Shown here: positions 55,640 through 64,000 of the stretch, piece after piece
How the letters are laid out: each line of letters opens with the position of its first letter
Numbering within the stretch: position 1 is the first letter of the stretch
NCBI GenBank assembly: GCA_030248215.1
Contig: JASANG010000050.1
Location: 1 to 64,000 of the forward strand
DNA from: Enoplolaimus lenunculus
Taxonomy: Eukaryota; Nematoda; Enoplea; Enoplida; Thoracostomopsidae
Reading direction: 5' to 3'
Length of the DNA stretch: 64,000 nucleotides
Notes under the pieces: generated by a model
What the model was told of the DNA's origin: nothing
Database searches by the model: none
What the model saw: the letters and a program-made list of their open reading frames with translations, nothing else
Position numbers and translations under genes: made by a program

Positions 55640-55835
55640 CACCATTCAACTCCGCTCTGCAAACTGTGTCGAATGGCACGCAAATATCCAATTTTTAAAA
55701 ATTTGGAATTTCGGTGTAGAATGATCAGTGGAGGTTATGAAAGCTCAAACATTTTTATGCAAAAAATTTTCAAAATCCAGCCATTTTTCGGCAAACGCCA
55801 GGCGGGGGGAGGGCTGATAATCAAAAAGACACGAA
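55640..55835. repeat. Reverse copy of the 54710-54800 repeat
   Basis: AAGCTCAAACATTTTTATGC and AAAATCCAGCCATTTTTCGG complement words of that family. The 128-codon frame over it is not a gene. Confidence 0.7.
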
Positions 55836-56107
55836 AATCGTACCTGTTGTTGACACCTGTGCGTCAAAACGGTGATACTTACCCGGTTATTTTATACCGT
55901 GCGCTGTTAAAATCCGTCAAAAACACCGACAGCACAAAGGATATCAATTTTATGGAATTAAGCACTCTCATGGAAAGATCCTACGATTATAAGACGCGAC
56001 ACTCGATTTAAGAGGCTAAATTGAAATTGGAGATTTTCTTCTTTCAGACAGCCGTCAACCCTTAAAACTAATATTACAAATTAAAATAAAAACAAACAAA
56101 CCTCAGC

Positions 56108-56205
56108 AAAACTTTGTATATCTATATACATATACATGTATATATATGTATATATATACGTATATATACGTATATATACGTATATATATTTACATATATA
56201 TTGAA
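56108..56205. repeat. TATATACGTATA microsatellite
   Basis: About 95 bp of TATATA/TACGTATA/TATGTATA dinucleotide-type repeat. Confidence 0.95.
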
Positions 56206-57854
56206 GAAGGCAGCGGGCAAACAAGAGCCATTTATATTCAAGCCGACTCATAAGCCACGAAGGTGTTCCCGATCATGTTTTACTAAAATACCGGATTCCA
56301 CCTTTATTCCGGGGCATAGTAGCCCCCCCTGGTGCAATCGGACTAGAAATAAAGCCAGAGTCAAAGGTCTGGTTAAAATATCGTTTAGGAATTATAGACA
56401 TACATTTTCCATCAAAGTTGTTGATTAAAAGCTAAACAGTTGAAGCAGGTGAAACTTGCTATTTATTGACATAAGCCGTTTTTAAACAATACAAATTACT
56501 TAAATTTCGCTGTTGCCGTTTTGAAAAGACTCGATAGCCACCGCATATACGAATAAGAAAAAATGTGTTTTCCAGATGATACGTTTACGAAAAGAAATAT
56601 CTTAATATTAACCTTTTCTCACATGAATATTTTCAATTTCGTAAGAGATGTAATTTCAAGGTAAGATTCGATCGCCAGTCTCTCGGGTTACAGGCGTTTA
56701 GCTGTGACGCCCCTAAAACTAACATTGACCCAATTGAGAATACAATTTCATGACTTTGGCATGTAGGACGTGCAGGAATACGGCGGTATCAATGTAAGAA
56801 ATACTTTCAGAAACACAGACGGCAATCTTATTTAATAAAATTGTAGTTTTGAAGTTTTTATGGTTAGAAACTTATTAGCAAAATAAACTTTAATGAAATA
56901 GATTGAAACCTTTTACAATAAGATTTTGTATTTTAACCAAAGTTAATATAAATCTGAGCGTTCGCTTAAAGTTCTATAAAGTTAGTAGCTTTGTACCTTT
57001 TCCGCGTTCGATTTATCAGCTGTACTGCATTCAGGTCTGACGTCCTGCAAAAATCCTTACTGACATGACCAGTTTCAGATCCACAAATTGCGGAAGTCGC
57101 CGAGCGAACAGCAAAAAAGCAACACCTGTAAAGCGACCGATAAGCCAAACGCAATTTTAGTACTAAATCTTACTACAAAATTTTTTTCCTTTTGACCACT
57201 GTTCGGGTGTCATAACCTGGGTTAACCGATTTGAATCAGCCATTGCAATTTGATACCGAAATATTAGCTATGGCATTATTCATATTAAGCTTACGTCATT
57301 CCGTCGACTTTCTCAAAAGAAAAGGTGGTATTTAAACGTCGGTATATACTCAAATGTCAGGCAAAGTCTTAAACCTCTTAATTCGCCACAACGTACTAGC
57401 CGGAGAATGCTATCAATCTTAAGCCTTTTTAAATTTGGTTGATAGCTAAACCAAACCTAATATTAAACACAGGCATAGGATTTCAATTCATCAAATGGGT
57501 ACATCATTGACGCAAATATGTTTCGAAAGCGAGCACAGATGAACAAGTACTTTCTTTACAGCTTACAATCCAGCAGATTAGCGCTTGTAAACAACGCTAA
57601 TTTCTTTTATTTTGAGCAATTTACACACCGGTGTATGATTTATCTGCGATGCCTCATTATATGCGCGCCCCCCCTGATGCAGAACCATAGAGCCAACAGT
57701 AACTTTTTCGGTATTTTGGTCAATTGAACCAATTTCAAGCCCAAAAACCGCGACCGGAAACGGAATTAGAAGGATTGTCGAGATAACAATTGAGACGCAG
57801 GTTTTGCCGGATAAAGCTACGTTTGAACGTATTAATATATTTAATCGCTTGGTG
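56206..57854. other. Gene-free stretch
   Basis: No coding pattern or recognised repeat. AGTCTCTCGGGTTACAGGCG (56677-56696) and a nearby GATTCGATCGCC look like a decayed tRNA-like fragment. Confidence 0.35.
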
Positions 57855-58125
57855 AGCTCATGTATAGAACAGGGCCGGATCGGTTTCCGGAGGGGCTATA
57901 ATAGCGTCAGTTTAAGCTTTTGACTAATTTTTTTGCTTAGGCTTAGGCTTAGGCTTAGGCTTAGGCTTAGGCTTAGGATTAGGCTTAGGCTTAGTCTTAG
58001 GCTTAGGCGTAGGCTTAGGCTTAGGCGTAGGCTTAGTCTTAGGCTAATAGGAATAGGCTCATCCATACGCTTAGGCTTAGGAATATGCTTATACTACTGT
58101 TGCGGCCCTGTTCTATACATGGGCC
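57855..58125. mobile_element. TTAGGC-type hAT-like MITE with longest perfect TTAGGC run and perfect 8-bp TSD
   Basis: AGCTCATGTATAGAACAGGG to CCCTGTTCTATACATGGGCC, flanked by GCTTGGTG. About seven consecutive TTAGGC hexamers at ~57936-57977, then variant hexamers (TTAGTC, GTAGGC). Confidence 0.94.
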
Positions 58126-58345
58126 GCTTGGTGTACAATTTTTTGGTAGACCAAATTGTAAAAGGTGCGTGGCAAATTGTAAATGTAGCATAGTCTTTGT
58201 GCCAGTTTTATTGCGAAAAATGATTGTAAAATTTGAAAAATTAATAAAACGAAAACCGATGCGAAAAAATAATAGAAATGATGGATTAAAGGCAAAGGTG
58301 GGAAAAGAAATACAGAAGTATGGGAGACTGAGCTATACAAAGAAC

Positions 58346-58678
58346 GGTCAATGTTACTTTAAGGGGCGTAACCATAGATTAAGCGTATTCCTAGCCGTAA
58401 GCTTAAGCCTAAGCGTGGCAAAAAACTGTTCCTAAGCCTAAGCCTAAGAGTGCTAAAAAAGTGTTCCTAAGCCTAAGCTTATTAAGAGTGGTAAAAAGTG
58501 TTCCTAAGCCTAAGCCTAAGAGTGGTAAAAAAAGTGTTCCTAAGCCTAAGACTAAGCGTGGCAAAAAAGTGTTCCTAAGCCTAAGCCTAAGCCTAAGCAA
58601 AAAATGTAATCTAGAATCTAAACCAACCCTTTTATGGACCCACCAGAAACCTGGACGCGCCTTAAAGTAACATGGGCC
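58346..58678. mobile_element. TTAGGC-type hAT-like MITE, second subfamily, with minisatellite
   Basis: GGTCAATGTTACTTTAAGGG to CTTAAAGTAACATGGGCC. Five units of AAAAAGTGTTCCTAAGCCTA. Confidence 0.9.
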
Positions 58679-58795
58679 GAAAAAGCCGTCCCGGTTTGTG
58701 ATTCTAGACTACATTTTTTACTTAAGCTTAGGCTTAGGCTTAGGCTTAGGATCTACGATTAATCTTCTGTGACGGCCCTACTAGTTGCATTGGCC
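58679..58795. mobile_element. TTAGGC-type element, partial, head to head with the previous one
   Basis: GATTCTAGACTACATTTTTT and TTGCATTGGCC with four TTAGGC hexamers; left end shortened. Confidence 0.75.
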
Positions 58796-58994
58796 GAACC
58801 TGGGAATACCTTAAAATTGAATGAGAAAAAATTAAGAAAATTACGAAAACAAGCAACAAATATAAATTGAAAATGTAAAATAAAGGCATCTAGTAGATTA
58901 AAAATGACCGTGGAATATTGAATAATGCGAGAAACGCAAGACAGATAATAGAAAAAAAGGTAAAATGAGACAGAAATCAATTTTAATTTTGTGT

Positions 58995-59110
58995 GCCGTT
59001 ATTTATTACCGGCGTTTGCACAAAAATGATGAACCACATTTGAAATCATTGGCATATTTGAGCTTCTCATGAACCATCTTTTAATCATTCAATTTAAATG
59101 TTTACAAAAA
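58995..59110. repeat. Further copy of the 54710 repeat
   Basis: GCATATTTGAGCTTCTCATG and CCGGCGTTTGCACAAAAATG match. Confidence 0.7.
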
Positions 59111-59212
59111 TCATATTTTTTGTGGTTTTGCGAAATAAAAATTGTTGCTTAAAAATTCGATATTTTATTTACCAATTTGACACACGGGTTCAAGGAATTG
59201 AGCCAAATTGTG

Positions 59213-59489
59213 CACTGTAAACTTTAATAAGTTGATTAATCTATTCAGCTAGCGAGTTAGAACTGAATTGAGTTCATTCTCATTCTGAGTTGAGCTGACT
59301 CTGGGTGAGTTGATTAATTAACTCAGAATGAATTGAATCAACTCAAAATTCTGAGTCCTGATGGGCGAGTTGATTAATTAACTCAGAATGAATTGGATCA
59401 ACTCCAAATTCTGAGTTCTGATAGGCCTAACACTGACTGAGTGATTCAACTCATTCTGAGTTAATATCAACTTACTTGAATTTACAGTG
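59213..59489. mobile_element. CACTGTAAATT-type MITE with internal duplication
   Basis: CACTGTAAACTTTAATAAGT to TTGAATTTACAGTG. The segment GAGTTGATTAATTAACTCAG is repeated twice inside, ~63 bp apart. Confidence 0.88.
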
Positions 59490-59611
59490 CGTCACAATTT
59501 GTGCTATTAGAAAATTAAGCTCTCGAGTTAAATATGGTCAAAGACCTTTTACGGCGAGACGTAAACCAGTTTCAATGACAAGGAATTGTTTTTGAGAATA
59601 TAAATAGTTTT

Positions 59612-59791
59612 ATTCCGTGTAAAGATTGGGGGTTGAGCGTTATTCTGCTCAACTGCAATAGAGTAAACTTAAGCTTTAGACTTAGTTTTTACTTAGGCTT
59701 AAGATCAAGCTTATGCTAAGCTTCGGCTTCAATTTGAGAATACGCTTATACTACTGTAGTTCTTTTACGGTCCTGTTCTATACATTAGCCA
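59612..59791. mobile_element. TTAGGC-type hAT-like MITE, decayed
   Basis: CCGTGTAAAGATTGGGGGTT to TCCTGTTCTATACATTAGCC. Confidence 0.75.
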
Positions 59792-60308
59792 ATAGTGCGT
59801 AGTAGCAAAATCTATCAAGGTGTACGTGAAATTGGCATAATTTTTACAGGCGGGCTAAAACTTTTCTAGAGGAAACCAAAATATTTACACGGGGTTGAAG
59901 CCTTGCATTTTTCGTCATTTGCAAGCTCGATCCAGTCCCGTAGCAAGCTCATTTTGCTAGGGGGGCTAAAAATTTTCAAGTGGGACATTCAAGGGTTTTT
60001 ATTGACTTGTAGACAAGGTTGAAAATTTTCAAGGCTGGCCACCTCTTGGCTATGGGCCCGGCCCGATCTAATTTCAGTTAGAAAGTTTAAAACCTTGAAT
60101 CGTATTCTCAAATGTGTGTAGCACCTATCACCAGTTTGTGCACGCCTTGTAGCTTTTGCACCAGCGAATGAGATGAGCTTTGAAATTCAGCACAGTTTTA
60201 GCGTTTGGTTTATCCTACATCTGTGACAATTCTTAGGTCCTCAGTAGCAAGAATTGGGGTCAGTTTTAAAATATATCGCCAACTGGTTATAGATACCTGA
60301 TAAACATA

Positions 60309-60516
60309 CACTGCAAAAAATGGTGAGTCAAATTGACTCTCTCCGAAATAGGCTCTACGGACTACAAAAACCGAGTCAAATTCGACTCCGCCAGAGTCAA
60401 GCATGCGATTCAGTGAGTCGAATTTGACTCAGACGGAGTCGAATTTGACTCAGCTTGTGTAGTCCCGTAGAGCCTATTTCGGAGAGAGTCAATTTGACTC
60501 ACCATTGTTTGCAGTG
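60309..60516. mobile_element. TGACTC-type MITE with TA flanks
   Basis: CACTGCAAAAAATGGTGAGT to CACCATTGTTTGCAGTG. Confidence 0.93.
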
Positions 60517-60527
60517 TACCATATACA

Positions 60528-60770
60528 CTGTAAATTCCAATGAGTTAATTAATTAATTCAGCACGCGAGTTGGGTAATCCTGAGTTAATAACATTAATTC
60601 ACTCTTAGTTGAGTTGATTTTCGCTCTGAGTTGAGTTGACTCTGGGTGAGTTGATTAATTAACTCAGAATGAATTGAATCAACTCAAAATTTTGAGTTCT
60701 GACAGTCCTAACTTAGACTGCGTAATTCAGTTCATTCTGAGTTAAAATCAACTCACTGCAATTTACAGTG
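60528..60770. mobile_element. CACTGTAAATT-type MITE, 11 bp from the previous MITE
   Basis: CACTGTAAATTCCAATGAGT to CTCACTGCAATTTACAGTG. Confidence 0.9.
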
Positions 60771-60789
60771 ATAATTGCATTTGCAGACA

Positions 60790-61776
60790 AATATAAAGAA
60801 AATACTCCTAAACCAGCCGACTAATTTTTACTCCCAATATCCCATGAGAAAAAAGCTTATTCGTCTTCAATACTCAGTATCAACAATTAAAATACAAAGC
60901 ATCATGGAACACAATCGTCCCATACCGTAAAACCCACCCGTGTCTTGGCTTTTATGGAACATTTCGCAGAACGAAACCATTTTAAATTGAGAAAAAATTT
61001 ATTCAGCACAAAAAATACACGCGTTAGAGTAATTTTGGCTTTAGGGTCGGATGCAGAGACACGGTCATAGTGTGTCTATGGGTCTATGACGTTATATGAG
61101 GTTAAAAAAATTATTTTCTGTGAAGTACTAAACGCTACTAGAGCTAAGATAAATTGACTGGACCTATATAATGATGTAAGGACCCTGGTCAAATAAAAGT
61201 CTTCGCAGTACCTGTTACAGCTGATTGGTCGTTTTAGGGTTCAACCTTCAGGGCCGTATGTCCTACAACAAAAGAATACATGGATATATCTTTTTTTGAA
61301 ATTCCAGGATAGGCATGAAAACACGCTTTTATCCGATCTAAGCGTCTAAATCGCAGAGGCCAAAATCAATTCTTGTTCACATCCGCTTGGAAAAAAGAAC
61401 CATTACACGAGACTACACCCTTCCGAAATGAAATCATGACTATACCGTTCGCCTATCAAGCGGCCTGTCCAACATTGTCAGGGGTGAAAAATAAACATTT
61501 CTACCGCCGGCGGTGTTTTCGTATCCGGATAAAATGTCGTGGTTAGAACCAACAATAGCCATAAAAATAATAATTATCGTCTGTATCAAATGCATTGCCA
61601 GCTCTTTTTCGTATATATGGTTGAAAATTTGGCTTTATCGGAAGGTATTAAACGACACCAGATCGAAACGGGTGAAGAGTCTTGGGTATGGCCGACAATT
61701 TACCTAGCGAAATGGGGTCGTTGATATGCCCTCCCTGATATATGCCAAATGGGTGATAATGGTTACAGTAAAGCCT
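60790..61776. other. Gene-free stretch
   Basis: No repeat of the families above. Two overlapping short frames at 61513-61724 have no domain and are probably chance. Confidence 0.4.
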
Positions 61777-61777
61777 A

Positions 61778-61988
61778 CACTTCAAAAAAATGGTGAGTCA
61801 AATTGACTCTCTTTGAAATAGGCTCTACGGGACTACGCAAACTGAGCCAACATTTGAATCTGCCAGAGTCAAACATGCGACTAAGCGACATGAACTTGAC
61901 TCTGGCGGACTCGAATTTGACTCAGTTTGTGTAGTCCGGTAGAGCCTATTTGGAGGAGAGTCAATTTGACTCATCAATTTTTGCTGTG
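61778..61988. mobile_element. TGACTC-type MITE with TA flanks
   Basis: CACTTCAAAAAAATGGTGAG to CATCAATTTTTGCTGTG. Confidence 0.9.
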
Positions 61989-62179
61989 TATGGAAGTTGA
62001 GTTTTCGACGCATGATGAATGTTAGAGAGCGCTAAAAGTAAAGATCCGGGTTTGTTTGATATTTTAATTTTAGGAAAAACCAGCTGAAAGTTCCGTTGAT
62101 GTGTTTTTAACGAAACCTACTATCCATTACTTGATTTTGCTGAATCTAAGGTTGAAGCTAACGTCACCGATAAGAAACA

Positions 62180-62203
62180 TTTGACTCATCATTTTTTGCA
62201 CTG
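62180..62203. mobile_element. Solo end of a TGACTC-type MITE
   Basis: TGACTCATCATTTTTTGCAC followed by TGTA; no partner end nearby. Confidence 0.6.
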
Positions 62204-62549
62204 TACAATTGTCAAGAGAACTAGCAGTGTAAAATTCAAATTACATAAAAATACTTTTAACACCATTATGTAAACTTTAATTTTAAGCGAATCTTATGAA
62301 TATAAAAGCACAGCTTGTGGTCTGGCTCGCGGTCTGTTTTTGACCATTTATAAGACGTAAAACTTGGAGCAATTTTAAAATTGCTGGTGTGAAAAAACGG
62401 TATTTTTGCTAAATTTCTCACGTGTGCACCGTGTGAAGTAACATTTCAAACCATGAGACTTCTACACATCCAGTACAACGTAATAGTTGCTGCACGTCAT
62501 TGCGTTCTTCAGAAATATGAACGCACGCTTCTGCGATGCGTCTAGTGTT

Positions 62550-62587
62550 CGACTGGAGCCGGACGTAGACCTCCGGTTGTACCCTGG
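62550..62587. mobile_element. CCGG-type element, one end
   Basis: GACCTCCGGTTGTACCCTGG. Confidence 0.5.
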
Positions 62588-62837
62588 TGGCCAACCCACC
62601 TATTGCAATTCAATGATGTATCGCGGCTGCAGCCAAAAGGGGCCAGGGGATCTCAGCTGCCCCTGGAAAAATTTTGGCCCCCCCTAGAAAATTTTCAACC
62701 TTGCTTGAAAGTCACTGAAAACCCTTGCATGCTCCTCCTGAAAAATTATTAGCCCTCATTGCACAGTGAGCTGCCTACGGACTTGTGATGAATGAATCCA
62801 CTAAAAACCGTATTTACAGGGTCCATCAGTTGTTATA

Positions 62838-62905
62838 GGGCCTGAACCCACGGCGTTCGGATTACCGATTTCGTCAGTCTCAACCCCTGAGCTACGCAGC
62901 CATGC
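62838..62905 (-). tRNA. tRNA-like fragment
   Basis: Minus strand GGCTGCGTAGCTCAGGGG (A box) and GTGGGTTCAGGCCC (B box); the variable region is abnormal. Probably a SINE head or pseudo-tRNA. Confidence 0.35.
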
Positions 62906-63075
62906 AAACGTGTTCTCTGTAGAATGGTTGTATCTACCGAAAAGTAGCAATGGGTATATACCAAGGCACCGGTTGCAGGGTTTACCATACGCAGACAATT
63001 CTTTAGCGCAACCATCAAATTTCAATTTTACTAGTAAAAATTTACTATCCCTGAGCAATATATACAGAAAACATC

Positions 63076-63464
63076 GGTCCATGTAATGAACAGGGCCGGA
63101 ACAGTAGTATAAGCATATTCCTAAGCCTAAGCCTAAGACTAAACCTAAGCCTAAAGCCTAAGCAAAAAACTACACTGCAAAAAATGGTGAGTCAAATTGA
63201 CTCTCCCCGAAATAGGCTTTTCCGGACTCACAAGCTGAGTCAAAATTCGACTTTGCCAGAGTCAAATTTGACTCACTGAGCGACTCATTAAGTCGAATTT
63301 GACTCCGGCGGAGTCAAACTTTGACTTAGTTTGTGTAGTCGGGAAATGCCTATTTCGGAGGGAGTCAATTTGACTCACTATTTTTTGCAGTGTAGTCTAA
63401 AGCTTAAACTGACTCTATTACAGCCCCTCCATAAAACGAACCGGCCCTGTTCTATACATTGTCC
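63076..63464. mobile_element. TTAGGC-type hAT-like MITE carrying a nested TGACTC-type MITE
   Basis: GGTCCATGTAATGAACAGGG to CCCTGTTCTATACATTGTCC; interrupted inside its AAAAAACTAGTC core. Confidence 0.93.
63173..63392. mobile_element. TGACTC-type MITE nested in the preceding element
   Basis: CACTGCAAAAAATGGTGAGT to CTATTTTTTGCAGTG with TA duplicated at 63171-63172 and 63393-63394. Removing it restores the host core. Confidence 0.95.
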
Positions 63465-63649
63465 AAAAAATCTATTGAAAATAGCATTTAGTATATTCAA
63501 AAATAAAAACGGTCAAATAAGTAAATAAAATGAAGAATTACATTGCTGAACAAAGTAAGAAATCATATGGCTTCACTAGACTTAAGCCTTGCAGCTACAA
63601 ATATTGCCAAGATAACATAATTTATATTCTAAATTTTGACATGAATTTT

Positions 63650-63863
63650 GGCCAATGTTCATACTTTAAGGGGCGTAACAGTAGACAGTAGATTAAGCGT
63701 ATTTCTAAGCGTTTAGCGTAAGCTTAAGCGTTGCAAAAATGAGTTCCTACGCGTAAGCGTAAGCCTAAGCCTAAGCCTAAGCAAAAAATGTAATCTAAGA
63801 ATCTAAACCTACTCTTTTATAGACCCACCTGAAACCTGGACGCCCGTTAAAGTAACATGGACC
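63650..63863. mobile_element. TTAGGC-type hAT-like MITE, second subfamily, perfect 8-bp TSD
   Basis: GGCCAATGTTCATACTTTAA to GTTAAAGTAACATGGACC, flanked by TGAATTTT. Confidence 0.93.
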
Positions 63864-64000
63864 TGAATTTTTGTATGAATAATTTAAAGACAACTACTAA
63901 CGATATTAAGCATAAGCTATAAATTATCAGTTCAGCCAATGATGATAAATTAATTCGACTTGCAAGGCTGTTATTATATCAATAAATTTTTTGCGTAAAT

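Noticed and set aside
55625-56011. 128-codon + strand frame
   Set aside because: It overlaps a reverse copy of the 54710 repeat and has no domain.
57930-58050. A chromosome end or true interstitial telomere
   Set aside because: The TTAGGC run is short, mixed with variant hexamers and lies inside an element with inverted ends and an 8-bp duplication, with unique sequence on both sides.

Overview
The window looks like nuclear DNA of an invertebrate animal, most likely a nematode. It is AT-rich, and its genes are split into exons of about 75-220 bp with consistent GT-AG boundaries. It encodes an invertebrate-type glutamate-gated chloride channel and a DEG/ENaC channel, and it is full of short arrays of TTAGGC, the telomere hexamer known from nematodes. 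The species assignment is inference; an enoplean nematode would fit, but the sequence alone does not settle it.

Layout. 0-9.8 kb: no convincing gene; MITEs, tandem repeats (E2F-site-like arrays, a ~136-bp satellite) and tRNA-like fragments. 9.8-10.1 kb: a small Cys-rich terminal exon (+) with a thrombospondin-1-like WSxW segment. 10.1-16 kb: repeats, including two elements rich in ATCATATGAT and a cluster of tRNA-derived repeats. 16.2-31.8 kb (+): a gene of about 18 exons encoding a PPP-family Ser/Thr phosphatase with a long N-terminal region that includes a degenerate EF-hand-like part. An intron-free DEG/ENaC sodium channel gene lies on the opposite strand (24.9-26.7 kb) inside its largest intron. 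32.8-35.9 kb (+): a four-exon gene for a 287-residue protein whose C-terminal half resembles a CS (p23-like) domain. 39.3-50.0 kb (-): a nine-exon glutamate-gated chloride channel gene (GluCl, the Cys-loop family targeted by ivermectin), in which every exon phase joins. 50-64 kb: no gene recognised; densely packed MITEs.

The most interesting layer is the mobile DNA. At least three MITE families can be typed by target-site duplications: (i) a hAT-like element (ends GGCCCATGTAAAGATCAG / CTTTACATTGGCC, 8-bp TSDs) whose interior is built of TTAGGC repeats; (ii) a second hAT-like family with ends CAGGGTGCAACCGG; (iii) two TA-flanked families with ends CACTGCAAAAAATGGTGAG and CACTGTAAATTTCAGTGAG. 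Copies of these abut GluCl exons at splice sites: one appears to have duplicated the splice donor of exon 3, one supplies a competing in-frame acceptor for exon 7, and one supplies the acceptor of the first recognisable exon. No RNA gene of clear function and no CRISPR array were seen. All gene calls rest on my own translation and motif reading; no database was searched.
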